From assembly GCF_002879855.1 (NCBI RefSeq), contig NZ_PNYB01000010.1, forward strand, positions 62,001 to 126,000: 64,000 nt of DNA. Direction: 5' to 3'. The translations under genes were made by a program, and so were the position numbers. Every line of letters starts with the position of its first letter. The stretch's first letter is position 1. The notes beneath the pieces were generated by a model. The model saw only the letters and a list, made by a program, of their open reading frames with translations, searched no databases and was not told the DNA's origin. This DNA is from Trinickia soli (lineage in GTDB: Bacteria > Pseudomonadota > Gammaproteobacteria > Burkholderiales > Burkholderiaceae). Shown one piece after another: positions 44,549-54,388 of the stretch.

Positions 44549-45841
44549 ATGACCGTCCCCCAGCAAGCCTTCCTGCGCGACGCCATGCGCCGCATGAACA
44601 TGACGCGCGATTCCTTCGCGAACCGCATCGGCGTGAGTCGGCGCGCCCTTGACACGTGGCTTTTGCCCGAAGATTCACAGGAATCGCGCTCGATGCCCGA
44701 GATCGTCGAGCGCTTCGTTTCGGAGATCGTGCTCAACAGCGGCCGGGAAGAAGGCTATACGCATCGCGTAGATTCCGCCCCGCTGGGCAACCGCATCCTA
44801 TTCGAAGGCAAACCTCAATTGCTGTCGGTCGATCAGTTCTCGCGCGAATCGGTCGAGGCGCTGTTTCGTGTCGCCGACGTCATGCAGCCGATCGCGCGGC
44901 GCCAAAAGATATCGCGCGTGCTCGAAGGCGCAGTGCTCGGCAATCTCTTCTTCGAAGCCAGCACGCGCACGCGCGTTTCGTTTGGCGCCGCGTTCTGCCG
45001 CCTGGGCGGCTCGGTGTGCGACACGACGGGCTTCACGTTTTCTTCGATGGCCAAGGGCGAATCGATCTACGATACGAGCCGCGTCATGAGTGGCTACGTC
45101 GATGCGCTGGTCGTACGGCACCCGGAGCAAGGATCCGTCGCCGAGTTTGCGCGCGCGACGAACCTGCCCGTCATCAACGGCGGCGACGGGCCCGGCGAGC
45201 ACCCCAGCCAGGCCCTGCTGGATCTCTATACGATCCAGCGCGAGTTCTCGCGGCTCGGCAAGATCGTCGATGGGGCGCACATCGCACTCGTCGGCGATCT
45301 CAAGTACGGTCGCACCGTGCATTCGCTCGTCAAACTGCTCGCGCTTTATCGCGGCATCAAATTCACGCTGATTTCACCGGCTTCGCTCGAAATGCCCGCC
45401 TACATCGTCGATCAAATCTCGCGCAACGGTCATGTCGTCGAGCAATCGAACGATCTGGCCGCGGGACTTCGCGGCGCCGACGTCGTCTACGCCACCCGTA
45501 TCCAAAAGGAGCGCTTCACTGACGAGTCGTTCGAAGGTTACACGCCTGAATTTCAAATCAACGAGGCACTCGTCGATGCCACCTGCGGACGGGACACGCT
45601 GATCATGCACCCGCTGCCGCGCGACAGCCGCCCCGGCGCCAACGATCTGAGCATCGACCTCAACCACGACCCGCGACTGGCGATCTTCCGGCAAACGGAT
45701 AACGGCATTCCGGTGCGCATGGCGATCTTCGCCGTGCTGCTGGGCGTCGACCATCTCGTTCAGCACTCGATGCGCGATGCCGCGTGGCGCCCGCCGGCCT
45801 ACCTCGGTCCGGACGATGCGGTGTTTCATGGCATCGATTGA
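44549..45841 (+). CDS. pyrB: Aspartate carbamoyltransferase with N-terminal helix-turn-helix-like extension
   Basis: Catalyses carbamoyl phosphate + aspartate to carbamoyl aspartate in pyrimidine synthesis. 430 residues, about 110-120 longer than typical PyrB. The catalytic part has FFEASTRTRVSF (STRT at 138-141), the ALVVRHPEQG and GDGPGEHPSQALLDLYT blocks, and HPLPRDSRPG. Residues 1-65 form an extension with HTH-like MTRDSFANRIGVSRRALDTWLLP (in pieces DSFANRIGVS and RRALDTWLLP), similar to XRE or transcription-factor helices. This could affect assembly or regulation. No pyrI or pyrC lies next to it. A promoter with a 16-bp spacer precedes the gene. Confidence 0.93.
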   Translation: MTVPQQAFLRDAMRRMNMTRDSFANRIGVSRRALDTWLLPEDSQESRSMPEIVERFVSEIVLNSGREEGYTHRVDSAPLGNRILFEGKPQLLSVDQFSRESVEALFRVADVMQPIARRQKISRVLEGAVLGNLFFEASTRTRVSFGAAFCRLGGSVCDTTGFTFSSMAKGESIYDTSRVMSGYVDALVVRHPEQGSVAEFARATNLPVINGGDGPGEHPSQALLDLYTIQREFSRLGKIVDGAHIALVGDLKYGRTVHSLVKLLALYRGIKFTLISPASLEMPAYIVDQISRNGHVVEQSNDLAAGLRGADVVYATRIQKERFTDESFEGYTPEFQINEALVDATCGRDTLIMHPLPRDSRPGANDLSIDLNHDPRLAIFRQTDNGIPVRMAIFAVLLGVDHLVQHSMRDAAWRPPAYLGPDDAVFHGID

Positions 45842-45910
45842 CGTGGTGAAGCGCCGCCACGAAGCCGTGACTGCCGCACCAATTCCTCATTTGCAACGGG
45901 GCAACGCCTG

Positions 45911-46501
45911 ATGACCTATGCTTCGTCCGCTACGGCATTGCTGCTCGCCGCCGGCCGCGGTACCCGCTTCGATCCGGCCGGATTGCAAAACAAGCTGTTG
46001 GCGCCGCTTGCCGACGGCACGCCCGTCGCATGCGCCGCAGCGCACGCATTGTTGGCGACGATTGCGCACGTGACCGCTGTGGTGCGCCCCGGAGCGGAAG
46101 CGCTCGCGCATGCGCTCAACGAAGCAGGCTGCGACGTCGTCTTCTCGACCGACGCCGAGCGCGGCATGGGGGCGAGTCTTGCCGCTGGCGTACGTGCGAC
46201 CGCCGATGCCGAAGGCTGGATCATTGCGCTGGCCGATATGCCGTGGGTCGACCCGTCTACGATCGAAGCGCTCGCGCGCCGTGTCGACGCCGGAGCATCG
46301 ATTGTGGCACCGATCTACCGCGGCCGGCGCGGGCATCCGGTCGGCTTCGGCGCCATGCATCGGGACGCCCTGGCATCGCTCGATGGCGACATCGGTGCGC
46401 GTCGCCTGCTCGAAGCGAACGAGGTCGAGACCATCGAGGTGGAGGATGCAGGAATCCTGGCCGACGTCGACACCTACGCCGACCTGCACCGCACACGATG
46501 A
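45911..46501 (+). CDS. MobA-like nucleotidyltransferase family protein
   Basis: 196 residues. The NTP-transferase motif LLLAAGRGTRF (about 10-20), the Lys of NKLLAPL, GMGASLAAGV and DMPWVD metal-site block match the MocA/MobA-like family, which adds CMP or GMP to molybdopterin. Substrate (CTP versus GTP) is not clear. The stop codon abuts, with no gap, the stop of the convergent dehydrogenase gene. Confidence 0.85.
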   Translation: MTYASSATALLLAAGRGTRFDPAGLQNKLLAPLADGTPVACAAAHALLATIAHVTAVVRPGAEALAHALNEAGCDVVFSTDAERGMGASLAAGVRATADAEGWIIALADMPWVDPSTIEALARRVDAGASIVAPIYRGRRGHPVGFGAMHRDALASLDGDIGARRLLEANEVETIEVEDAGILADVDTYADLHRTR

Positions 46502-47527
46502 TCAGTTGGCCTGAACGACGATCTTGCCGAACGCACCGCGCTTCAGGTGCTCGAACGCCTGCGGCAGCTGTTCGAATGCGTAGCGCTCGTCCACGACGGG
46601 CTTCAGTTCGATAGCGTCCACCGCGCGCACGAGATCCTCCAACGCCCGGCGATGGCCCACGCCGATGCCCTGAATCACAGGTCTCGTCAAAAACGACGGC
46701 ACGCTTGGAAAGGTCATCGTATGCTCGCCCAAGACGCCGATCAGCGAGATACGTCCGCCCTGGTGCAGCGCGCGCAACGAGGTGGCGAGGTTCTCCCCAC
46801 CGGCCAGTTCCAAGACGTGGTCGACGCCGCGACCGGCCGTATATTCGCGCGCCAGCACGTCCCACTGCGAATGTGCTTGTCGGTCGATCACATAGGATGC
46901 GCCGAGCTCCGTCACCTTGCGCCGCTTCTCTTCGCTGCCCGACGTCACGATGACTCGCGCGCCGTGCGCTCGCGCAAGCTGCACCGCGAACAGCGCCACG
47001 CCGCCCGTGCCCTGCACGAGCACGGTCTGTCCGGCATGCACACCGCCCTTTTCAACCAGGGCAAACCAAGCCGTCAACCCCGCGCACGGCAGCGTGCTGG
47101 CCGTCGACGCGTCGAGCGTGCGTGGCGCTTGCACAAGCCAGTCCTCGTGCAGCACGACATATTGGGCAAGCACGCCTGGCAGCGAGCCGCCCAACACACG
47201 GGCCGTCGGCGGCCAGTCGCCGTCGAGCCATCCGGCCCAGAACGTGCCGATCACATTGGCGCCCTCGGCGAACCGCGTCACACGCTGCCCCACTGCAACG
47301 ACGCTGCCGGCGAAGTCCGATCCCGGTGTGCAAGGAAAAGGCATGGCGGCCCCATCCTCGCCGTCCACCACGCCGAGGTCTCGGTAGTTCAAAGACACGG
47401 CGTCAACGCGGACGAGCACTTCGTAGTCGCCAGGCGTCGGTATCGGCGCCGTCTCGAGTTTCAGATGTTGCGCCCCGGGGCTCGTCACGCTCCATTTTTT
47501 CATCGTCGTCGCGGCGGCAGGCTTCAT
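46502..47527 (-). CDS. Zinc-type MDR alcohol dehydrogenase-like protein
   Basis: 341 residues, medium-chain dehydrogenase fold. GroES-like half with SLNYRDLGVVDG and PGSDFAGSVVAVG; Rossmann motif VQGTGGVALFAVQLARAHGA. The catalytic Cys of zinc enzymes is replaced here by Tyr in NYRDL, and the structural-zinc Cys quartet is absent, so it is a zinc-free quinone-oxidoreductase-like member. ATG 47527 has AGGAG 8 bases upstream. Divergent from a LysR gene that probably controls it. Confidence 0.88.
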   Translation of the reverse strand: MKPAAATTMKKWSVTSPGAQHLKLETAPIPTPGDYEVLVRVDAVSLNYRDLGVVDGEDGAAMPFPCTPGSDFAGSVVAVGQRVTRFAEGANVIGTFWAGWLDGDWPPTARVLGGSLPGVLAQYVVLHEDWLVQAPRTLDASTASTLPCAGLTAWFALVEKGGVHAGQTVLVQGTGGVALFAVQLARAHGARVIVTSGSEEKRRKVTELGASYVIDRQAHSQWDVLAREYTAGRGVDHVLELAGGENLATSLRALHQGGRISLIGVLGEHTMTFPSVPSFLTRPVIQGIGVGHRRALEDLVRAVDAIELKPVVDERYAFEQLPQAFEHLKRGAFGKIVVQAN

Positions 47528-47667
47528 GGCTTCATCTCCTGAATGTTTGATGGAGTGAAGATTACCGGCGATCAAATGTCTCCAGTGGAGGCAAATTTTC
47601 GTTTGATTGTAGACTGCAAGGAATCAATCGAATCATGAGCGGTTTTCCATATATTTCCGGTGGGGCG

Positions 47668-48600
47668 ATGACGACTGACCGACTAACAGGCATTTCCGCA
47701 TTCGTTCAAGCCGTCGAAGCAGGCAGCTTTGCGCTGGCGGCCGAGCGTCTTCACCTCACGCGCTCAGCCGTCGGCAAAAGCATTGCCCGCCTCGAAGAGC
47801 GTCTTGGAACGCGGCTTTTTCTACGCACCACGCGCCGCCAAACGCTGACGACCGACGGGCAGGCGTTCTACGACCATTGCGTGCGCGCACTGGCCGAACT
47901 CGATGCAGGCGCGGCCGCGCTGAGCGCCGCGCGCCTGTCGCCGCAAGGTCGATTGCATGTCAGTGCGCCGGTGCTGTTCGGTCGCTTGTGCGTCGCGCCC
48001 GTGCTGCTCGAACTGGCTGCACGCTACCCGAAACTCGAATTGCAGATGAGCCTGACCGACCGCGTCGTCGACCTCGTCGATGAAAACGTCGACCTGGTGC
48101 TGCGTAGCGGTACGTTGCACAACGCGCCGGCCGATCTCGTCGCGCGCAAATTGGGCGAGCAGACGATGCGACTTTGCGCGAGTCCCGATTATCTGGCGCG
48201 TCACGGTACGCCGCGGACTGTGGCCGAGCTCGATGGTCATCACGGCGTGCTTTATACGGCAGGCAGGCGCGACGTCGCGTGGCCGCTCGCCGATCAAACG
48301 GGTTCGATGCGGACGGTGACGATGAAGCATCGGCTTCGCTTCGACGATCTCGAAACGATCGTCGCCGCTGTCAAAGCGGGGGCTGGCATCGCACGTCTAC
48401 CGTGCTGGCTTATCGGCAACGATCTGCGGCAGGGCTCGCTCGTTGCGATAATGCCCGAGGCATCAGGGCCACGCATCGATGTGCATCTGGCTTGGCGCCG
48501 CACGCGGCATCTTCCCTCGCGCGTACGGATCGCGATCGATGTGCTGGCGGCGCGATTGCCGGAGGTACTGGCGGTGGGGACGGACAGCAAGCCCGACTAG
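47668..48600 (+). CDS. LysR-family transcriptional regulator
   Basis: 310 residues. N-terminal HTH: FVQAVEAGSFALAAERLHLTRSAVGKSIARLEERLGTRLFLRTTR (read in pieces, residues about 10-55), then the substrate-binding LysR domain. ATG 47668 gives the usual start a few residues before the HTH; ATG 47635 would add 11 residues. Divergent from the MDR dehydrogenase with a 140-base shared promoter region. Confidence 0.9.
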   Translation: MTTDRLTGISAFVQAVEAGSFALAAERLHLTRSAVGKSIARLEERLGTRLFLRTTRRQTLTTDGQAFYDHCVRALAELDAGAAALSAARLSPQGRLHVSAPVLFGRLCVAPVLLELAARYPKLELQMSLTDRVVDLVDENVDLVLRSGTLHNAPADLVARKLGEQTMRLCASPDYLARHGTPRTVAELDGHHGVLYTAGRRDVAWPLADQTGSMRTVTMKHRLRFDDLETIVAAVKAGAGIARLPCWLIGNDLRQGSLVAIMPEASGPRIDVHLAWRRTRHLPSRVRIAIDVLAARLPEVLAVGTDSKPD

Positions 48601-48794
48601 TCACGCGAACAGGCCCGATCGCGGGGACGACAGGCATGGACCATGCTTGCGAATCACCGTGCGATCGATCGATGGCCAGGTCCTACGAATGCGCGCTGAA
48701 ACAACGCGCACCTGATCGATGGATAGCGTATAAAAGAGAGGAGCCGCTGCGCCCCTCAGGTGCCACCTGGCACCGTTACCGACCCGCACACGCC

Positions 48795-48953
48795 ATGGAC
48801 TATCGCATGCATACCGCACCGATTCCCGACCCTGTCGCCGACCCCACGCGCGATCCGGAAGGTGAGCCCGCGGTGCCCCCCGCGCCCGGCCACCATAACG
48901 ACGAACCGCAGCGCCCCGAAGGCCCGCCGGACAAGAATCCATCGCTGATGTAG
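48795..48953 (+). CDS. Small proline/aspartate-rich protein
   Basis: 52 residues, composed mainly of Pro, Asp, Glu and Gly (DPVADPTRDPEGEPAVPPAP, then PEGPPDKNPSLM). It resembles short conserved Burkholderiaceae proteins of unknown function. The proline-rich reading is regular and ends in a stop at 48953; ATG 48795 or 48807 are both possible. No domain. Confidence 0.5.
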   Translation: MDYRMHTAPIPDPVADPTRDPEGEPAVPPAPGHHNDEPQRPEGPPDKNPSLM

Positions 48954-49157
48954 CCGATCTCGATCGGCTACGGACGTCGCACGGCCGCTCCTTTTCGCGG
49001 CGCACGACCGCGCGCAGGCGCAGGCGCAGGCATGGATGGTGCATATGAGCGGGCTTCCGTCTTCCGCCCGGCTTCGTAGAACGACTCAAAAACAGTAGTT
49101 GCCGCATGCGCTGCCTACGAATCGTTCGCGCCCCATCCAGGCATAAGTGGTCCATAG

Positions 49158-49184
49158 TGACGTCACATTTCCATCATGACGTCA
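49158..49184. promoter_or_regulatory. Twin TGACGTCA palindromes
   Basis: TGACGTCA at 49158-49165 and 49177-49184 (19 bases start to start), 23-49 bases upstream of the gene at 49207. Candidate operators for a dimeric regulator binding two turns apart. Confidence 0.55.
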
Positions 49185-49206
49185 GTCTTTCCAAACGGAG
49201 CACAGC

Positions 49207-50106
49207 ATGAGCCTCGCCCCTGTGGGTGGCGGCGGAAGCGGATACGCTATCGACGCTGCAACCTTTAACGCATTATCCACTTACGATTCCGCGGTGACGG
49301 CCCAGGCCTCGCCTCAAGATGCACCCGACCAGGTCGACAAACTTCAGCAGGCCGAGTCGGACGTCATGGACAAGGTCGGTCAGAGCATGCTGGCGCGCTA
49401 CCAGACCGACACGGGCAATGCACAGGCAACCATGAGCCAAATGGAAGCCGATACCGCCGGGTTCGCAAAAGCGACGCAGGAGCTTAGCGCTCAGTCTCCG
49501 GCGAATGCTCATACGATTGCTGCAGTGGCATGGACGCTCGGCGCCGATCACGATGTCGGGCAGGCCGAGGCCGCCGCCGGCCACGCGCATGCGAGCGCAG
49601 ACGCCGTCAATCTTGCGGGCATTACACAACTGAGCACCGACTTCCAGTCGGCAGGAACGAACGCGCTGCCTGCGGATATTGCAGCGTTCGCGAGCCAGAG
49701 TCCCCTCGTACAGCGATTGCTTTCGACGGCACAAACCTCCGCGCTATCTGGCGACGCAAATGCGAAAGCAGCGTTCCAAGCGCCGCTTGCCGCACTTCAC
49801 ACGTCCCTCTCGGGCATCGAAGATAACGCCAGCCTGCCCCAGGCCGCGCAGAACGGCGTGAGTTACACCATGACGCATATCGACACGATGCGAGGTGTGA
49901 ACACTCCAACCGATACGGCGAATACCACTGCCAAAATCAGGTCGGAATTCAAGCACATGGCGGAGACGGAGGAACAGTTCCAAAAAATGCAGAGCCAATT
50001 TCGAAATCCGCCCGCCCTCGATCCGAACGCGCAAACGGCACTTCGAATGCGGGAAGCAGAACAAGAAGAAGCAGCGAAAATGCTCAAGGGAGCAAACGCC
50101 TCCTGA
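49207..50106 (+). CDS. Unknown Ala/Gln-rich soluble protein
   Basis: 299 residues, no signal peptide or membrane segment. Composition is rich in Ala, Gln, Thr and Asp and predicted to be mostly helical with coiled-coil-like tracts (KLQQAESDVMDKVGQ; EEQFQKMQSQF; MREAEQEEAAKML). The N-terminus is Gly-rich (SLAPVGGGGSG). I recognise no family. Such features fit secreted effectors or chaperone-like proteins of the Burkholderiaceae, but nothing proves this. GGAG precedes the ATG; twin palindromes lie in the promoter. Confidence 0.75.
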   Translation: MSLAPVGGGGSGYAIDAATFNALSTYDSAVTAQASPQDAPDQVDKLQQAESDVMDKVGQSMLARYQTDTGNAQATMSQMEADTAGFAKATQELSAQSPANAHTIAAVAWTLGADHDVGQAEAAAGHAHASADAVNLAGITQLSTDFQSAGTNALPADIAAFASQSPLVQRLLSTAQTSALSGDANAKAAFQAPLAALHTSLSGIEDNASLPQAAQNGVSYTMTHIDTMRGVNTPTDTANTTAKIRSEFKHMAETEEQFQKMQSQFRNPPALDPNAQTALRMREAEQEEAAKMLKGANAS

Positions 50107-50168
50107 GCATAGCGTCGTCAGGCGCCGCATCGCCAACCCCGGGGGATCGCTTCCCCCGCCGCCTTGAG

Positions 50169-50192
50169 AAACCCTGACCCAAATCAGGGTTT
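50169..50192. terminator. Hairpin terminator after the unknown gene
   Basis: AAACCCTGA-CCCAAA-TCAGGGTTT, a perfect 9-bp stem with only a 3-base T-run. 62 bases after the stop codon. Confidence 0.55.
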
Positions 50193-50302
50193 CCCCCTCT
50201 GCGCCGCTTGAAATGACAGGTCGATATACGGACAGGCGCGGCTTCTGCGAGCGATGGCTCGGACGAAGCCGCTGACTGATCGACCAATCGAGAGCGGACC
50301 GA

Positions 50303-51853
50303 ATGCAGAAAATGACTTTGAATCAACGACTCGGATCGATGATCGCGGTCCTATGGGCCGGGCTCATCCTGATCGGCGTCGCCGGCGTATGGCAAAACCG
50401 CACGTCGATGATCGACGATCGCAAAGAACGGTTGGTCGCCCTGGTTCAGGAAGCGACCAGCATCGCGCAGCACTACTACGACGCCGCACAGCAGCATGCA
50501 ATGAGCGAGGACGACGCGAAGAAGCAAGCCCTTCAAGCGATCGGCATCCTGCGCTACGGCTCCGACGGCTACTATTCGATCAACGATTCGCAAGCCGTCA
50601 TGCTGATGCACCCGATCAAGCCCCAACTGGTCGGCAAAAACCTTGCAGGGTTCACGGATCCAGCAGGTAACCACCTGTTCACCGACATCGTCAAGGCGTC
50701 CCAGCAAGAACACGGTGGCTTCATCCATTACCTCTGGTCGAAACCCGGCAGCGAGGAACCCGTCCCGAAGCTGTCGTATGGGCTGCGTTTCGCCCCGTGG
50801 GATTGGGACATCGTCACCGGCATGTATCTGGATGACGTCAACGCTGCCTTCGTCTCGAACATCATTCGTTGGGTCACGATCATCGGCGTGCTCGGGGTGC
50901 TTGCGACGATCGCGATGGTGCTCGTCCTTCGCAGCGTGCGACGCGGGCTGGGCGGCGATCTGGAATTCGCCGTCTCCACGGCTCAACGAATCGCCGGCGG
51001 CGATTTGACGGCGCGCATTCCCGTTCATCAAGCAGACGAAACCAGCCTGATGGCCGTGCTTTCGCAGATGCAGTCGGGCTTGGCGGACGCCGTCAAGCGC
51101 GTGCGCGCCGGCACGGAGAACATCAATGTCGGCGCGAGCGAGATCGCCGCCGGCAACACCGATCTGTCGCAACGCACGGAGCAGCAGGCAGCCGCGCTCG
51201 TCGAAACGGCGTCGAGCATGGACGAGATGACGACGAATGTGAAGATGAATGCCGAAAGCGCATCGCAGGCGGCCAAGCTGGCCGAGCAAGCGGCCGATGT
51301 TGCGACGCGCGGCAGCAGCGTCGTCGACGACGTCGTGCGCACAATGCACGAAATCACGTCCAGCTCGCAAAAGATCGGCGACATTATCGGCGTCATCGAC
51401 GGTATCGCGTTCCAAACGAACATTCTCGCGCTCAATGCCGCCGTCGAAGCGGCGCGCGCCGGCGAGCAAGGCCGCGGCTTCGCCGTCGTGGCGTCGGAAG
51501 TGCGAAGTCTCGCCCAGCGCTCGGCCACGGCCGCCAAGGAAATCAAGGCACTGATCGAATCGTCGACGAACACCGTCGACCAAGGCGCCGCGCTCGTGGC
51601 GAACGCCGGTTCGACGATGAGCGAAATCGTGCAATCGGTGCGCCGTGTCAACGAGATCCTCGAAGAAATCAGCCATGCATCGCGCGAGCAAAGCGCCGGC
51701 ATCGAGCAAGTGAATCGTGCGGTCGGAGAGATGGATAAAGTGACGCAGCAAAACGCCGCGCTCGTCGAACAAGCCGCTGCCGCCGCCCAATCGTTGAAAG
51801 ATCAGGCAACGGTTTTGCGCGAAGCGATCTCCGGTTTCTCGCTGCCCGCTTAA
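50303..51853 (+). CDS. Methyl-accepting chemotaxis protein with single-cache sensor
   Basis: 516 residues. TM1 about 12-30 ([18 protein letters not shown]), periplasmic sCache domain 35-185 ([53 protein letters not shown]), TM2 about 190-210, a HAMP-like segment and the signalling domain with the conserved hairpin [37 protein letters not shown] (pieces [18 protein letters not shown] and [16 protein letters not shown]). Ligand unknown; sCache of this type often senses small carboxylates. A classical terminator follows. Confidence 0.93.
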   Translation: MQKMTLNQRLGSMIAVLWAGLILIGVAGVWQNRTSMIDDRKERLVALVQEATSIAQHYYDAAQQHAMSEDDAKKQALQAIGILRYGSDGYYSINDSQAVMLMHPIKPQLVGKNLAGFTDPAGNHLFTDIVKASQQEHGGFIHYLWSKPGSEEPVPKLSYGLRFAPWDWDIVTGMYLDDVNAAFVSNIIRWVTIIGVLGVLATIAMVLVLRSVRRGLGGDLEFAVSTAQRIAGGDLTARIPVHQADETSLMAVLSQMQSGLADAVKRVRAGTENINVGASEIAAGNTDLSQRTEQQAAALVETASSMDEMTTNVKMNAESASQAAKLAEQAADVATRGSSVVDDVVRTMHEITSSSQKIGDIIGVIDGIAFQTNILALNAAVEAARAGEQGRGFAVVASEVRSLAQRSATAAKEIKALIESSTNTVDQGAALVANAGSTMSEIVQSVRRVNEILEEISHASREQSAGIEQVNRAVGEMDKVTQQNAALVEQAAAAAQSLKDQATVLREAISGFSLPA

Positions 51854-51938
51854 GGTGGCCGCCTGGCCCGGCTATCGTAGCGGGCCGAGGTCATCGAAAG
51901 CCCGGAAACAGCGGTCGGGGCCACCGGCTGCTTCAATC

Positions 51939-51967
51939 AACCGCCGCACTCGCGGCGGTTTCTTTTT
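51939..51967 (+). terminator. Rho-independent terminator of the chemoreceptor gene
   Basis: AACCGCCGC-ACTC-GCGGCGGTT followed by TCTTTTT, 86 bases after the stop codon. Confidence 0.85.
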
Positions 51968-52004
51968 GCGCGGTCGCCTTGCAGGAAAAACGGTGCGCCG
52001 GAAA

Positions 52005-52033
52005 CCTACATTACGTTTTCATTACAATGTAGG
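52005..52033. promoter_or_regulatory. 8-bp inverted repeat upstream of ftsI2
   Basis: CCTACATT (52005-52012) and AATGTAGG (52026-52033) with a 13-base A/T-rich spacer, 50 bases before the ftsI-like start. Candidate operator. Confidence 0.5.
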
Positions 52034-52082
52034 CCCCGCGCCCCTCAGCGCCCCGACCAAGCTCATAACGCCCCGCCCCTCG

Positions 52083-53828
52083 ATGACCGCATCGCAAAAC
52101 AAACGGCCCGCATCCCGTTCTTCATTGCCGGGCGTCACGTCGCCCGTGCTCGCACCGCGATGGCACGCCAAACGTTCGACGCTCCTCATGTTCGGCATAT
52201 CGCTCGCCTTTGCCGGTCTCGTGGCTCGCGCGGGTTGGGTTCAGATCGTCGAACACGAGTTTCATGTCGCGCAAGGCGAAAAGCGACACCGGCAGATGCT
52301 CGAACTGGCGGCAACGCGCGGCGCGATCGTCGATCGACACGGCGCATTGCTTGCCGTCAGCCTCGTCACATACGAAATCTGGGCCGAGCTCAAGCGCTTC
52401 GATCGCACGGCAGTCGATTCGCTGGCGCAGGCGTTGGCGCTTTCGCCGAAGGCGTTGCAGGAGCGCTTGGACGCGGGGCCCGGCAACGTGTTGCTCAAGC
52501 GTCACGTGGACGCGCAAACGGCAAGCCGCATCGCGCAATTGAACATCGCAGGCGTCACGCGTGTCGCTTCATCGAAGCGCTTCTATCCGGAGGGCGAATC
52601 GGCTGCCCATGTCGTCGGTTTGACCGATATCGATGACGTCGGCCAAGAAGGCATCGAACTTGCCGCCAACGCCCTGCTCGCGGGCGCGCCAGGCGAGCGC
52701 GAAGTCATCCGCGACCGGCTCGGCCGCGTCGTGTCCGACCTGCGTCCGCTCGTGCCTGCACGTCATGGCCAAACCGTTCGGCTCACAATCGATCGGCGCA
52801 TCCAACAGCTTGCCTTTGCTCAGCTCAAAGCCGCGCTCGAACGCCATCGCGCGCAGGCAGGCAGCGTCGTCGTTCTGGATGCCGGCACGGGCGAAATTCT
52901 CGCGCTCGCCAACGCACCATCGTTCGATCCCAATGCGCGCGCGGTGATGTCCGCTCAGGCGATGCGCAACCGCGCGTTGGTCGATACGTTCGAACCCGGT
53001 TCGACGATCAAGCCCCTCGCGATCGCGACCGCGCTCGACACCGGACTCGTTCGCCCCGATACCTTGATCGACACGGAACGCGGCCGCTATCGGCTCGGTA
53101 AGCACACCATCCATGACACGTCCGACCACGGCACGGTCAGCGTTGCACAAGCATTGGCCACGTCGAGCAATATCGCCCTCGCGAAAATCGCCATGACGCT
53201 GCCGCCCGAAACGCTATGGGCTTCTTATCGCCAATACGGCATCGGACTCGCGCCGCGGCTGCCGTTCCCGGGCGTCGCGGCGGGCACATTCAGGCCCTGG
53301 CAGAAATGGCGCCCCGTCGAGCAGGCGACGATGGGCTACGGCTATGGGTTGTCCGCCTCGCTGCTGCAGATGGCGCAAGCCTATACGGCGCTGGCCGGAG
53401 ACGGCACGCTCAGGCCAGCCTCGCTGATTGCCGACGACGAGAATACGGCGGGTGCGAACGTGGCCAATGCCGGCGCGCGCGTCACGACGGAGGACACGGC
53501 GGCCACGCTGCGGACGATGCTCGAAGCGGCAACACTGCAAGGCGGCACGGGCCGCAGGGCGCAAATCGACGGCTATCGCATCGGCGGCAAGACCGGCACT
53601 GCCTGGAAACATGCGGGAACAGGCTATGCACGCAACAAGTACCGCTCGCTGTTCGTCGGCATCGCGCCGATCGATGCGCCGAAACTGGTCGTCGCCGTCA
53701 TGATCGATGAACCCTCGGGCAGTTACTACGGCGGCGCCGTTGCCGGGCCGGTGTTTTCCGCGGTCGCGGCCGGATCGTTGCAGTTGCTCGGCGTGCCACC
53801 CAGCATGCCCGCGGCGCCCGATGCGTAA
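52083..53828 (+). CDS. Second FtsI/PBP3-like transpeptidase (orphan)
   Basis: 581 residues, class B penicillin-binding protein. Short cytoplasmic part, one TM (LLMFGISLAFAGLVARAGW, about 34-52), the PBP dimer domain (ATRGAIVDRHGALLAVS) and transpeptidase with Ser307-Thr-Ile-Lys310, SSN at 361-363 and KTGT at 503-506. Motifs and length match FtsI. It is alone, without ftsL, murE or murF, so it is an accessory septal transpeptidase. ATG 52083 gives a normal cytoplasmic head; the open frame extends upstream but starts inside a terminator. Confidence 0.9.
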   Translation: MTASQNKRPASRSSLPGVTSPVLAPRWHAKRSTLLMFGISLAFAGLVARAGWVQIVEHEFHVAQGEKRHRQMLELAATRGAIVDRHGALLAVSLVTYEIWAELKRFDRTAVDSLAQALALSPKALQERLDAGPGNVLLKRHVDAQTASRIAQLNIAGVTRVASSKRFYPEGESAAHVVGLTDIDDVGQEGIELAANALLAGAPGEREVIRDRLGRVVSDLRPLVPARHGQTVRLTIDRRIQQLAFAQLKAALERHRAQAGSVVVLDAGTGEILALANAPSFDPNARAVMSAQAMRNRALVDTFEPGSTIKPLAIATALDTGLVRPDTLIDTERGRYRLGKHTIHDTSDHGTVSVAQALATSSNIALAKIAMTLPPETLWASYRQYGIGLAPRLPFPGVAAGTFRPWQKWRPVEQATMGYGYGLSASLLQMAQAYTALAGDGTLRPASLIADDENTAGANVANAGARVTTEDTAATLRTMLEAATLQGGTGRRAQIDGYRIGGKTGTAWKHAGTGYARNKYRSLFVGIAPIDAPKLVVAVMIDEPSGSYYGGAVAGPVFSAVAAGSLQLLGVPPSMPAAPDA

Positions 53829-54024
53829 ACCTTGCTCCCTCGCGTCGACCTTCGAAGAAGCGCTCGCCATTTGCGTTGCGCCGCCTAGAATCGATTGAGC
53901 GCCTGGTGTGCGCGTTCGCGCATTCCTCGGCTGAAAGTCCGCTGCCAACGTATTTTTTCAAACATGCTGCGCGGTGCGCGCCATCGCATAGACGCATGCG
54001 CGGCCCGATCAGGAGGATGCTGCT

Positions 54025-54228
54025 ATGAGCGACAAAACCAACGGCGATGTCAGCGCATTCGTGCAAACGGCCGAGCACCAGGGCGGCTATGTGTGGGTGC
54101 TCACGCTCGTCGATTTCGCTGCACGCGATGTCAAACGCTCGCTTGTATCGGAAGAGACCTATGCGACGAGCGCCGCCGCACGCGACGCAGGCCTCGACCG
54201 CTTGCAAGGGATGGCGGGCGACGCCTGA
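54025..54228 (+). CDS. Small conserved hypothetical protein
   Basis: 67 residues: hydrophilic, with a GGYVWVLTLVDFAARDVKRSLVSEETYAT core (in pieces GGYVWVLTLVDF and ETYATSAAARDAGL). AGGAGG lies 8 bases before ATG, the best such site nearby. No known domain. Precedes the dehydrogenase operon on the same strand by 160 bases. Confidence 0.65.
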   Translation: MSDKTNGDVSAFVQTAEHQGGYVWVLTLVDFAARDVKRSLVSEETYATSAAARDAGLDRLQGMAGDA

Positions 54229-54388
54229 GCACAGAGGGCACATGCCGCGCGGCAAGGGCCGCCTGCCGCCGCGTGGCGCAAAGCCCGTACGGCGATGCCG
54301 GCCCCTTGTTTTCAGTCGCAAACGTACTAACGTTTGAAGAAGAAGAAAGGTAGCGCCGCGCGCGAGGCGCTCATCAAGGATATCGATC

